Assembly (NCBI RefSeq): GCF_030247195.1
Contig: NW_026683312.1
Span: 1 to 64,000 of the forward strand
From: Topomyia yanbarensis
Lineage: Eukaryota; Arthropoda; Insecta; Diptera; Culicidae
Length of the DNA stretch: 64,000 nucleotides
Direction of reading: 5' to 3'
The notes beneath the pieces are model-generated. The model was not told the DNA's origin and ran no database searches. It was given only the letters and a program-made list of their open reading frames with translations. The translations under genes and the position numbers were made by a program. Positions 37,094 to 48,788 of this stretch are shown here, piece after piece (positions within the stretch are counted from its first letter, which is position 1; every line of letters starts with the position of its first letter).

Positions 37094-37385
37094 GCAGTTT
37101 TCGGATCCGGTCTAGTTTCTGGTTCCGACACAACTCCCGATCTGGACCAGTTTCCAAATTTGGACCTCCCGGATCTGGATCAGCTTCCGGATCTGGACTA
37201 GCTCCCGATCTGGACCAGTTTCCGGATCTGGCCCAATACCCGGCAATGGATCAGGCCCTGGATTTAGCCCATTCCCTTTTCCCCTTACCAGGTCAGGACT
37301 TGAACCAGGCCCAGATTTGGTGCTTAGATCCAGACAAGAGTCTGGATCCGGACTCTCGGATCGGATACGAGGATCCAAACGATAT
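37094..37385. repeat. Degenerate minisatellite in hAT copy 2
   Basis: Tandem variants of CCGGATCTGGACCAG, with unit about 15-18 bp, alternate TCCGGAT and CCCGATC words. Open frames of 136 codons (plus, 37069-37479) and 88 codons (minus, 37112-37378) pass through it because the repeat has few stops. Both translate to Pro/Gly/Asp/Leu-rich strings and are not genes. Copy 1 has no equivalent. Confidence 0.7.
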
Positions 37386-38849
37386 GTCTTGCTTACCGTA
37401 TATGACGGGAAGGACTGTTAATGTTTTGTGCAGTAGCTACCTTGCTGTTGACGTTCGTGATAAAAAAAAAATCAATTGAACTACGACCGAAATACCCCAC
37501 CACTATTCCGATTCGGCTTTTTTCTGAGTGTGAGCCGATGGGTATCCCCGGCGACCGACATCCTTTCAGGCTTAGTGGAGGTCGATTTGAATATTTATCC
37601 GATGGCAAAAATAATACCAATAAATCTCATTTTCGATACAAATTATATCGGACCAAAGACAAGCCATTTAACGTCATCGATAAATCGCGTGATCTAACTA
37701 AACAACACTCGACCGTTTACGAAAAAGTATTTTCTCTGCGTACCCGCCCGGGAAGTAGAGATTGATGGTGTATTCTCCGAGAAGGGCCTTGATTGCGAAA
37801 TAGGGGGTGGCTCCTTCCAGATCCCTGTGCTTCAGTCAGTGAAAATTCTGGTATGCAAGCAATTGTGTTCAGTAAAAATCGAGGAGTATAAGAAAACTTA
37901 TTTTCCATCAGCCTCATTTCGAGCCTTTCACCGGATTTGTTCTTCCAAAATTTGTTCTTTTGAACGGGGCTCGTCTACTTGTTCGCCTTTTTGTAACCCG
38001 TGTCATGAACTGAAGAACCCATTGTAGAAATAAGGCACGGTGTGGAAAATGCGGAGAGGATCAAGACATTGGCTCCTGGTCTCGGAAAGTCCACATGGAA
38101 CATCCAAAACTTCAAGTGTCTCTATATTTCAGTCATATTATTTTTCTAGGTTTACTTCCGACGTAGATCTTCCTCAATTTTAGCATTATTCGCCATGGCC
38201 GAAAACAATATTGAGGAGCGTTCTGGGGATCAAAACGTGCTATTATTTCAATCGGATTAGCCTTTATTCGGTACCAGGTATTGAAGTTGTCGCTTGTTAA
38301 ATCCGAATCATAGGCAAAGGTTTATTGATATTCTTTCCATATACATCGCACCTCAACTGGTTCGAGGAGATTTCAACTTGTTACGTATGGTTTGTAACGT
38401 TCTACTTGTGGTGGTGGGGCCACACTGTACTCACCAACTATTAGGATCGTTTCACGGTTGTTTCCTGGAGAAATTCACACTGGGCGGACTTTTCTTCCCA
38501 CACTATGGTCACTGAGCGAATCGAAATTAATCTTCGACGGAAACAAGTACCAAAAAGGAATACTCTATGAACAAAATGGACGACACAACTTGTATATACA
38601 GACCATACGCTATTTTTATTAATTTTTAAATTTCAAGCGAAAGCCAGAATGGCTATAAAAACAAAATAATTTTACTTGCACTTTATTCCACGAAAATCTA
38701 CTCCTGACAGTACCGTTGCGGGCGTGATGCAATAATTTCAAAGTATAAACAAAGAACAGGCGTGGCCAAATACACGAGATAGACCGTACACTGTTATTTA
38801 TTTATACGACAAAAAATAACAATATTTATAAATATATACAAGCTGGGCT

Positions 38850-40155
38850 CAGTGACCAAAGCGACGGTATTGTGTCCTAAGAAATCGCAGGTCACAAACT
38901 CCCACGGCATGTCATGGGGTTGTCTTTATGCTGATAACCGATCTATCTTACTGCATGATATTCACGACAATCTCAGTATGGCCATCTTGAATGCAGTGGA
39001 AATGACACGAATGCCTATCAGCGCGGCCAAGTGCGTTAGATTTATCGTTGTACTCTATCTCATTAGTGTGCCCATTGATTGAAAGAGCTACGCGTCCACT
39101 ATATCCGAAACAATCGAATCAAAATGAGAAATTCCTCCGGTGGCAGTGTGCAACGTTTTAATTGGCTTGTTTTTCTACACTGAGCTTAAAGGTTAGACAA
39201 AACGAATACCTGGCGCGAACAATCGTGAACGGTTTCCCACTCCGTTGTGGGCAGAGAGTGCTCAGAATTGTATGCGAAAAGGTCCTATGAGGACTCTTTG
39301 AACGTCAGATCGCCCAAATTTTTCCTAATATACGCGACTTTAGAAACGCAAATAAAAAACTTGATGCAAACTGAAAAACGCGGTTATTGGCACCGGTTCG
39401 TCAACGGATTAACGAGAGAAACAATATTTCGTCTAGCAGTTGGGCCCTACGTCGTGTGCTCGATTCGACCTTTGATCGGAATACACAGAACTAAGAATTC
39501 TTTATCGGCGACAACAGCATTCCACGTAAATTCACATTCAAATGAAAGAATTTTCGCGATGAAATCATAATAATGTATATAAACGTAATAATTGTTCTTC
39601 AAACACACAAATTTATTTGACAGGAAAGTTACTCGCGCTAATACAGTTCCACGTAAGCGCTTCGATCGATGAAGCATGGAAAGCACTCCTAATTTTCCCA
39701 GAGAATATGGTCGATCCTAGATTCTTTATATTCAAATCGTTCCGGATTGCCTGATAAAATTTTAGTTTGAGTTCATTCGCATTGATCTATTCTGGGTAAT
39801 AAGTAAAGTGGCACTTAGATTAGAATGGTAATGAGAAGGCGGACACTTAGGCATTAGAAGGTAATATTTGTGAAACATCGCGCAGCTTTAACGAATTTTT
39901 CAGTTAGATTTAGAGTTAGACAACGCTCGAAAATTGGCAAATTTTGTGCGATAATGGAAGTTCAGGAATCCCAAAGGCATCAACCAACCTTGGTTAAAAA
40001 GGATGGATGAACGTCGTGACTTCCTTCGGGTGGCATCTCAGATCATGTCCAATCATTATACGTTGAATGCGCATCTTCGGCGTATTGGGGTCGTAAAGAG
40101 CGCTTGCGGTGACGGCTATCGCGACATTAAACATGTTGTCTGGTCATGCGTTCTA
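38850..40155 (+). pseudogene. LINE ORF relic inside hAT copy 2
   Basis: At 38925-39045 a plus frame reads YADNRSILLHDIHD then MPISAAKCVRF, like the RT palm (YxDD, second Asp as Asn) followed by the Ala-Lys-Cys block of I/R1-type LINEs. At 40015-40150 another frame reads SNHYTLNAHLRRIGVV then RDIKHVVWSCV, the Cys/His-containing C-terminal tail of such proteins. The two lie in order but with scrambled sequence between (39160-40000). Copy 1 has the same tail at 33338-33500 and the same palm-side sequence around 32195-32260 and 32800-32840. The clade is uncertain. Confidence 0.65.
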
Positions 40156-40435
40156 CACACCAAAAGAAACTAAATTTTGCCGTTGAGATATTTCAAAACC
40201 GTAATTGACGAAATATAACCGTGTTCTGTTTAATTTTACATGAAAGATGTACTTTCCAAGCGCAGTGTCACAAGATTACACATTTTAAACAAACGCCATA
40301 TGTGTAGTAAAATTACGTGACTCGCAAAATTCAACGACATGTTAAATTAAAATCAAATGTAAAACTATTTCATTTTTGATGCTCGTATAGTCATGGTCAA
40401 GAGACGTAAATTTACACGATTTTTTCTAGTTGTGT
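40155..40435. mobile_element. Insertion private to hAT copy 2
   Basis: The sequence from ACACACCAAAAG to TAGTTGTGT is absent in copy 1, where GTCATGCG continues into TCTAGTGCCAGATC (about 33417-33436). The ends are weakly inverted (ACACA / TGTGT). It has no coding frame. Confidence 0.5.
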
Positions 40436-41184
40436 TGCCCCAGATCTGCGTTAAACGATAGTTTTAGTCCAAGCTATGCTGGCTATCCTCCAAATTTATT
40501 TATATCTACTCTTTTGGTTGACTTACTAACAGGTACCTGCAAATGTGATCCCAAGAGTTCCAAGCAGATCCAAGGAGGCCAGTTGTCGATCCGGTTCATG
40601 ATGTCCTGATAGTGATCTTCCGTTTGCCACAAAGCTACAAGTTTAATTTCTTTTTTTCCTTGTTATTTTCTCTGATTGTTCTCTGATACAGTCTCTGCTA
40701 CTGATGTGGGGATCAAAAATCTTTTGCCTTCCTTATACAAAGTCTACTGATTGTCTAGTGATTGTTTCTCCTTGCTTCAATTTTTAATCAAATGATTATT
40801 CATGTTAAAAAATTACAAATTGTTTATATTGTTCATAAAAAATATTTCTTACTGCATCCCATAGTCTGAATAAAATTGTATATTAATATTTTTTGTCTAT
40901 CGATCTGAACTCATTGATTTAAGATGTAGATGTGTCAAAATGTATTTCCATGAGTATAAATATAATAAATAATTCCAAATTTCAAACAAATCCCAATTAT
41001 TCTAAAGAAATTGTTTGAATTGCTTTAGATTGAGGATTTTGAACGCAAGAATTTTGAGCTACGTGGTTAATCTCAGGTTTTGTTTTTTTTCCAAACTTTC
41101 GAGTGGGTAATTCCCCCCTCGGTAATTTTCGAGTGCGTAGTACTACCCATACTACCCACGCATTCCGCCGGCCCTGGTCCGAAT

Positions 41185-42613
41185 GTCTTGAAAAGAAGAA
41201 GTCTGCCATGGAAACAACAAATTAGCTCTATAGAAGTTTGAATAAATTTTGACTTGGCAATCATTAATCTTCATTCTTACGAAAACCGTATTTCAAACAT
41301 CGCCCAGAATATTTTAAATTCGCCAAACTCGGTAAATTGTATCTTTCTGCAGACCGCATTTATGTATGCAAATGAAAGTTGAGAGAAGAATACAAAACCA
41401 CTTCCTTCCGAGCGCACTTCACTTAGCTCAAAGAAATAAACGGTCCAGGAGTGAAGAAGAAAAAAAAACTGTACAGAAATTGAGTCTGTGGAACGAAACC
41501 CGCAACCGAGCAGCATATTTTTCTTCCAATTAGTATCAGCATCGCTGGCAAAGACGAGCAGAGCAAAAAAGTGGTCAGTTCACGACGGGAGCACAAAACA
41601 CAAGTCCCCACTTTTTCTCAGGTTGCATAATTCCTCACCTTGGGATAGCAGTTATTTTTGCAGGTATCCTGTTTTTGGATGCATTGCATTTGCTCGCAGT
41701 CACGTTTTTGAAATTATAACCGTAATTACATTTCACCTCTTGAACTGACCGGTGTGTGTGCGGGTTGGCAGGATGCGAATGTGGAAGAGGGCATAGCCAC
41801 CAGAGTTTTCCTTCCGCTGTGTTTTCCATGGTTGTTGCTTCTCGGTTCGGCTTCGACTGTCGGATACGGTATTACATTAATGGAAAAAACTCCTAATGGA
41901 GATTTATAATTACCCACTCTGGAGCTTCATCTGAGACTTTTGATGTAGTCCCCCGGGGGGTTTTGAAGTATGTGCAATTCTATTTAGAGCAACGAGCGTA
42001 ACCACGGTGAATTGCGGTTACATGCGGTTTAGTTAATGAGAAATGATACAAATTATACAAATTAATAAAGGGAAATAAAGGCTAGTCATACAAACTAGAA
42101 AATAAAATCAAATTTATGAACTACAGTTTTTTAGGACATTTCATAATATCACTGTGCGATAAATAAACTTTTACTTTCCTAAAGGAATACACACCAGTTT
42201 GAATTAAAGATTCCAAAATCAATTGGTTACCCGGGATGGAACAGTGAGAAAGGACTCAAACGAAGGTGATTTTCCAAATAACGTTCTTCGATGAAGCGGT
42301 GATATTATTGTAGAAGATACCGAATTCAGTAGTGATTTGATCCGTCATTGTAGAATATTTTATCACAGTCGACTTTTTTGGAATTTATTTTCAAACAATA
42401 TACTCGTGGGTGTATATGAATTTCTTCCCTCATGGATGTGTCGAAGAAATACAATTGAATCAGAAAAATATACGAAACGAACGCGATTAGGGTTATATGA
42501 AGAAGGATTGATGCTCTGTGCCATGTAGTCGAAGTACAAGGGCATAAATCGGGTTTGAGAATTAAGCTTGACGAGCCCCTCAAAAATTTCTATCACCAAC
42601 GAGGACAAAATAT
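41185..42613. other. No gene seen
   Basis: Frames of up to 86 codons overlap on opposite strands and match nothing I recognise. No RNA gene or long repeat was noticed. Confidence 0.4.
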
Positions 42614-43377
42614 CGTCGCTGTTGTGCTATCTTATGACAAGCGCCATTTTGCACATTTCGAGAAAAACGATTTTTAATGTTTGAGATTGAATATCATGAA
42701 ACTTATAAATGGTAGAAACAATTCATAGAAGACAATTGATGCTTCTACCTATTCTGTATTAATCTCTCAAATATTACAGAGATCGGTTGACTATGTTGCG
42801 AGTTTTCACTAAAAATGTAAACAAAAGTCACACTCACACGTGTCATAGGTGTGTATTGATGAAAAAAATTGCATGACGTGTCATAATCGTGCATGGAAAA
42901 TTTTCCATAGAAAAAATCACCAATTATGAACTTTTATTCATAGCTTTGGTTTAATTTGGTCTATAAACAATCGGTTAGATACATTTTGAAGAAAAAGTGT
43001 CAGAGAATCTAGAAAAAATATTTATTTATTTGTACAGTGTTGCCAAATAGGCAATATTTCCAGTTTAAAGCTAAAACTGTGTTTTTCTCCCAATACATGT
43101 ATTTTTCTTTTGAAAATTATTATGCTATTGTGTTCCTAAAACATTTTTGCACATAAAAGCAAACTTCGTTATAACTTGAGCCAATCCCAAGATATAATGA
43201 TTTGAAGCAAAAAACTAACAATTTCTAATCATTTTTCTTGCAATATTTCAGTAACCAAGCACAATTTCAAAATTCTGGAAACGCCATCTTGTAGAGATTC
43301 GTTAGACGAGTAATGTGGCATATCTAACTCAGTTTACCCCAAAATGGCGTTTGTCATAAGATAGCACAACAGCGACG
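42614..43377. mobile_element. CGTCGCTGTTGTGC-type inverted-terminal element, copy B (intact ends)
   Basis: The ends CGTCGCTGTTGTGCTATCTT and its complement match for about 38 bp with one mismatch. ATAT lies on both sides, which may be a 4-bp target duplication (it is also self-complementary, so ambiguous). The 764-bp interior has no coding frame. The family recurs as copy A at about 30950-31637 in opposite orientation. Confidence 0.8.
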
Positions 43378-43394
43378 ATATCGCATCGGATGAG

Positions 43395-44110
43395 CAATCG
43401 TGATGTGAGGTCCTAAAACCTATTTTACAGCGGGAGAACGCTAGCCAGCACTTCGAGACTATTCGTATGGGTCGAGTGCATGCAGCTCAAGGCAATACGC
43501 AAACAAGGATATTCTATTCTTTCCAGTTTGATAAAATGTATGTTCGCAGCGGAGCGAAAAGAGAAACACCTGAATTCCATTACCGACAATATCGTTGTTG
43601 GGTATAACCTGATCAGGTGTCCTGGGTGGGTACCCCGCCATGTTCCAGTTATTGTCCGGAGAATATTGATCCTTTGTCGGAATTTCTGCTTCAGATACCT
43701 ATTGTGATACCTTTCGAGTCGAACCAGACCCCGAGATATTTAAATAACAAGACCCTCATTGATCTTCATTCCCGTTAGGCTCACGCTTTCTAGAAAAGAC
43801 GACCAGCTCAATTGTCTCCGTGGAGAACTCGATACCCAGCTGAAGAGCCCAAGCAGACAAATTGTCCAAGCAATCTTGCAAATCGGCAGCTTTGGGCCCT
43901 CTAACAGAGACCACCCCACCATCTGCAAGTTGCCGTAGCGTGGAAGAGAATCGTTTATGTCATTCACAAAAAAAATGTTAAGTAGGTGCTTAGGTATGAG
44001 CCCTGGGAAGACCCAACCCTGTCGTTAAATCGACATGCCACCTGGCATGATACGGAGTAACAAGTGACAAGGAAACCACCGAGAGATGGGGTTCCTGAAT
44101 CGAGTGTTCA
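43395..44110 (-). pseudogene. I/jockey-like LINE reverse transcriptase relic
   Basis: On the minus strand, the blocks are in the expected order: near 44000 GSSQGSYLSTYL then VNDINDSLPRYGN (palm start), near 43905 RQLADGGVVSVRGPKAADLQ, where the expected catalytic DD of a LADD motif appears as DG, then LQDCLDNLSAWALQLGIEFS and ELVVFSRKREPNG near 43860-43760. Further downstream are NIHFIKLERIEYPCLRIAL and MHSTHT near 43560-43450, of the thumb/connection type. Frameshifts and stops occur near 43745 and 43700. The 75-codon frame at 43740-43967 is a piece of it in the wrong frame. It is inactive: both the catalytic residue and the reading frame are lost. Confidence 0.85.
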
Positions 44111-44246
44111 CCCCGAGATGAAGTAGAGGAATTCCACGAGGATCCGTCGGAAAATAATTAAAATCCTGATCGACCATCTTGGGTTTCTATGAAACTTTAC
44201 ACATTTCATCGGCATGGAAGACTAAACATTTTACACAATCAGTAAG

Positions 44247-44850
44247 AATATTTCGACTCAAGAGCAATTTTTTAAAAGGGCGTAAACATTTCTACGTGCA
44301 TTAATTTCAATTTTTTTTTGCTCGATTACTGTATTTTATTCAGCAAAACTTTCTGAAGACAAGTTTGAGAGAATGAATATTTATGTGCGGAAAAAATATA
44401 CACTTAAAAAAATTTTATGTAATTTTTCACAAAAATTTGTGTCAAAAATTTAAATTGTAAAAAAACCCATGTTTTTAATTTTTTATATTTTGTCAATAAA
44501 AACCTCAAGAGAAAAAAACATTTTGAATGTGATTGTATGATGGAGAACTTATCGGTAAAAAAGATTTTCTAACAATAATTTTATGCATGTTTTTAAATTT
44601 CATACTAATTGACATATAAAACTGTATTTTTATTACAGAATATAATTCTTAAAACTTTTATTTTGTGAAAAATGACACAACATTTTTTTCAGTGTATATT
44701 TTTTTCGCACATAAATATTCATTCCCTGAAACTCGTTCTCAGAAAGTTTTGCTGTATAAAATACAGTAATCGAACAACAAAAAAAATTTAAATTAGTGCA
44801 CGTACAAATGTTTACGCCCTTTTGAAAAATTGCTCTTGTATCAAAATATT
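44247..44850. mobile_element. Inverted-repeat element, 604 bp
   Basis: Arms 44247-44420 and 44680-44850 are inverted complements with scattered mismatches (AATATTTCGACTCAAGAGCA, AGGGCGTAAACATTT, ACTGTATTTTATTCAGCA). The centre is very AT-rich. No coding frame and no clear target duplication. Confidence 0.7.
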
Positions 44851-45185
44851 GCAATTGCCAGAGAAAATATTGGAGATTTTTGTGGTCGGCCGGTTTCGCA
44901 TGGAATCCCTCAGTAATGGCAGCATCCAGAATAACTTATAGCTTGGAAAGTCAAACGAAAATGAGAAAAAAGGTTGGCGAGCTCTACGAGTTCGCGAATC
45001 ATTACACCATCTTGAACAAAAAAACAAATATCGAATCAACAATTTTTTCCCAAATTATGAACAAGAATCGTAGCAAAAACTAAACATGGATTAAATCGGG
45101 TTTTGCTTAATGTAATTGCTAGGAATACAGTATTTTCACCTGTTGAAATAAGAAATCCTTGTGATGCTTCAACCACGTATCTTAA

Positions 45186-46166
45186 CCCTATTACGTTGCA
45201 CCGGGGTACAAATGTACCCCACGCCTTCTTTGGAGCCGTGTGAAGACAAGAATTCGGCATTTATAGACCTGGGACCCTAACCATAATTCAATTTAGAGTT
45301 CCTAGTAAGAGTAGGAAAAGGTGGTATAGCCAGTTTGCTTATAACCTTCGTGGAAGAAGGTGTCAAAGTTAGCGTGGGGGTACATTTGTACCACAGTGTA
45401 CGGTTGCCGTTAGTGTTTCGTCAGGTTTCGTTCTGTCAGTGCAAATGTGACTCGTCACAATACCAGTTTAAATACTGGTTGATTTACTACGTAAGTAACA
45501 GTTAGTATCATATAATCGTTTTTAATTATTATTTATTCAATTAATTTAATTTAGTTTTGAAGTAGAATAACAACGCTCTAATTTTTGCTGATCTTTACTG
45601 GTATGTTTATTTTTTGTAGTTTTTTTTTTAAACAATGACTCGCAAGTATAATTTGCGCACAGTAACTGCTGTAACAGTAACGTTACGTGTTACCAATGTA
45701 TTACTGATCAGAAACATTTTTTTTTTCATTTCAATTTCCACCCCATTTCGTGGTACTTTCCAAAACCCGATTTTTAAACTTTCATTCTTCCAAATAATTG
45801 CACTTGTTCAAAAATATCGAAATTCCATTTCATACAGTCTCTAGACCGCAGCTTCTAGAACCATCTCATTTTTTTTTTCAAATCGATTGAAAATTCGCAA
45901 AGTTATAGAAATTTTTGTGAAAAAAAAGTCAAAACCGCGATATTTTCACCTTTTTCGTTCAAACCGATTTATGTATCATTGATTCAATAAATTTCGTACT
46001 TTCATTTACACAGCTGGTTTCGCAATTAAAAGACAAACAAAATGATGTATTATACATTTCATTTGTTTGCATTTTTTCTTCCGAAAATTGCGATCAAACG
46101 CGTGGGGTACATTTGTACCCCAGTGCAAGGTTCTAGGGTGGAAAACGTATGTGCAACGTTTTAGGG
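45186..46166. mobile_element. TTAA-flanked (piggyBac-like) non-autonomous element
   Basis: TTAA is found at 45182-45185 and 46167-46170. The ends CCCTATTACGTTGCACC and, complemented, CCCTAAAACGTTGCAC match at most positions. A palindromic GGGGTACAAATGTACCCC or a variant is found at both ends (45203 and 46106) and in part at 45385. There is a TTAA-insertion signature but no transposase frame. Confidence 0.8.
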
Positions 46167-46412
46167 TTAACTGAACTTCAGACCAGAGATCTATAACTAC
46201 AACAATGTTTTCCCCTGCCAGGGTGGACATGTAGACACGATATTTCTGTGTATAATGGTCGCAGCAAGAAACCTGTCCGATCCGAAAATACACCATCCGA
46301 CGCTCAGATGAGCTGGAAGATTTTTTTTATACGGCGACTCAGAGGAATCAGTGTGGAAGACATCCGTGATTAGTATTATAATATCTGATGGTTTGTTGGT
46401 CTCGACCACTTG

Positions 46413-46671
46413 GGGACCATTCATAAATTACGTAACGCAAAAATTGTCCAAGATTGACTCCCCCTCCCCCCACGTAACAAATTGTCACACATTTCTCTAT
46501 CCCCCCTCCTCTATTACGTAACAGAATCTTTTAAAATAATTTTTTTCTTCCGTCAAAACATGTTACGTAACGTTCTAGTTTACTCCCCATCCCCAACTTG
46601 TCACAATATGTCAATACTTGTCGAACCCCCTCCCTCCCTGTAACTGCGTTACGTAATTTATGAATGGTCCC
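46413..46671. mobile_element. MITE with GGGACCATTCATAAATTACG ends, copy 2
   Basis: Same ends and C-rich middle as the element at 7314-7577. Flanks read TTG on the left and TTA on the right, one mismatch from a 3-bp target duplication. Confidence 0.85.
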
Positions 46672-47329
46672 TTATCCACGAGGGTGGCGACTTTAAGATC
46701 CAGTCACTTAGTTCTACTTGAAGTCGAAGAAAGTATATGAAAAAGATGAACAGAAAGCTGCACTCATCTTCGCTAGCGACGATTACTCTGCTCCAGAGAG
46801 AACAATGCACTTTATACACAGTAAACAAGACGTACATTTCAATAAACATCAATTATTAATTATATTTTTTTTCTCTCTTTCAGGTAACTATTTTGGATAA
46901 TTTTTAAAAGGTACAATGCATGCATTGTAAGTAGTTTTCTTGCAATTTTTGTACTCGCTAGGTCCAATCTTCGACAATCTTTGAAATCGACAAGAACAAT
47001 TTTCTTCCAGACGTTTGTTAAATATTTATGAAAAACAGAGCATTCTAAAATGTTTTAAATCTGTGGATTGTTTTTGTTGTTACCTTATTTTACTTTGGAA
47101 CTCATAAGAACAACAAAACAACAGTAGTACTTCCAATTAGAGAAACATATATTCGAAGTTTTTTTTAATGAAAAAAACTTACTTAAAGCTCTAAACGAAG
47201 CAACAGTACTTTTATACCAATCCTAGCTAGCTCGCGATAATAGTTATTGTTTCAAATGTTTGTATAGCTTTAAAAAACTTTTTCGCACATATTTAGTGAA
47301 ATCATTGTAATTATCCGATAGTTTACCCT
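46672..47329. other. No gene seen
   Basis: AT-rich DNA leading into the tandem array. A perfect 16-bp palindrome ACAATGCATGCATTGT lies at 46914-46929. Confidence 0.4.
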
Positions 47330-48335
47330 TTCACGAAATTCTCGGAATCTCTGCAAACTTTGGAGTGTATCTATGATTTGCAGCCAATTTCAGAAAAGTT
47401 CCGCAAATCTCAAAGAAGTTACACAAATATTTCACAGGGTTTTCTCGAACAGTTTCAGTGAAGTACTACGAACTTCTCGGAATAGTTCCGCGAAATTCTC
47501 AGAGTAATTCCACAACGATCTCAGGGAACACTGAAGACGAAATCCTAGTATCTGGATTGATGGTGAATGCAAGTGTATTTTACTATTACTATTAGTTTTA
47601 TTGATAATATTATTATAAAGGAACTAAACACGGAAGATAGTTATCTTAAGAGTGTCTCAGAGAAGTTCCACGAACGTCTTAGAGAAGCTCCGCGAAATTC
47701 TCAAAGAAAGTCCATGAACTGCCTAGAAAAACTTCTACGAACTTCTCGGAGACATTCCACGACCATTTCCGAGATGTTCCACAAAATTCCTAGAGAAGTC
47801 CCACTTAGACATTCTCCCCCTTCAGGGAAGTTCCTCAGATTTTCAAAAAAGTTGCACAAACTTCTCAGAGAAAGTCTTCGAATTGCTTACAGAGTTTCCA
47901 CTAATCTCTTACCAAGTTCCACGAATATTCCAGTAAAGCTAGAGTGGGTTCACGACCTTCAGAGAAGTTTCACGAACAACTCAGAGATGTTTCATGAACT
48001 TCTCAGCAAAGTTCCTCGAACTTCCGAAATAAGTTCCGCCAACGTCTCAGCGAAGTTCTCAGAAAAGACTCCATGACCTTGTTAGAGAAATTCCATGAAT
48101 TTATCAGAAAAGTTCCAAAAACTTCTCAGAAAAGATCCACCCACTTCTCAGTCGAAATTCATCTTGTCAGAGAACTTACACAAATTCCTCAGGGTAGCAC
48201 AACACACTTCTCAGAGAAGCTCTATGTACTTCGTAAAGAAGTCCTACAAGCTTCTTGGTGATAAATTACGTATTTATCAGAGAAATTCTTCGATGTTTCG
48301 AGAAGTTCCACTAATTTCGAATTTCTCAGAGAAGC
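47330..48335 (+). repeat. 22-bp tandem array, subfamily A
   Basis: Diverged tandem units of about 22 bp with the core AGAAGTTCCACGAACTTC followed by TCAG. Units vary in the middle and some are 20-24 bp long. The 169-codon frame at 47567-48076 and the 62-92 codon frames after it are translations of the repeat (three units give 22 codons) and are interrupted at random places. Frames on the minus strand are short. I infer satellite or minisatellite DNA, not a protein gene. The array is separated from subfamily B by about 450 bp of other DNA. Confidence 0.85.
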
Positions 48336-48788
48336 CCTTCGAACGACACGTCCACCGTCCACGTCGATGGTAGTGTGAAATTCTACAGAGTATCGAAGGC
48401 GAAGATGGATGTTGAACATTTTCGCCTTAGACGTCGTGTGAATCGACGAATTAAGTGATCGCCAGATTCAGGAAATTCAGGACAGCGACTCGAGCCATCG
48501 ATTGTTGGAAGATGCTTTTCACACGATTCGTAGGATGAATCGAATGAATCGAACTGCAGGTGGAATTCTGGTGCAGTGAGTGCATACCATCTTGCGGGGG
48601 TTGCCCAGGATTGATGTTCGTGTTACGCTTGGCAGGATTATGAGAAGAAAAGTTGGTTTTGACGGAAACAGCGGAGATGGTGTTTGGAGAGCTAACAGTA
48701 GCTTCAGAGTCTGTGTCGCTCCTGTGCTATCTAGACTTCAGAATGCCGTTAAAAATCTAGTTTGATTCGTCGGACAATTCGGTTAGCG
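48336..48788. other. Non-repeat segment between the two array blocks
   Basis: The 22-bp period stops near 48335 and resumes near 48789. The DNA between is less AT-rich, with words such as GACGTCGTGTGAATCGACG. Plus frames include 61 codons at 48580-48765. I recognise no family. It may be an insertion into the array, or a spacer between two arrays that arose separately. Confidence 0.5.

Larger units (their letters stand above)
36590..41176 (+). mobile_element. hAT-type element, family X, copy 2
   Basis: It begins CAGGGCCGGCGGAA and ends with its exact complement. The flanks GTCCGAAT (36582-36589 and 41177-41184) are identical, an 8-bp target duplication. Subterminal words GAGTGGGTA and GGGTAGTA occur at the left (about 36615) and several times at the right (41100-41160), as expected of transposase-binding repeats. 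No transposase frame is present. The interior matches copy 1 at many points (about 36590-36790, 37500-37800, 38060-38370, 38890-39160, 39640-40100, 40440-41176) and includes LINE-derived blocks. A degenerate GGATCTGGACCAG minisatellite (37094-37385) and an insertion (40155-40435) are private to this copy. Confidence 0.9.

Noticed and set aside
37069..37479. Pro/Gly/Asp-rich protein of 136 codons
   Set aside because: It is the translation of a degenerate minisatellite that is open on both strands.
26746..41176. A hAT transposase gene inside family X
   Set aside because: No frame over about 140 codons exists and none shows a BED zinc finger or dimerisation-domain motif. The interior is LINE-derived and non-coding.
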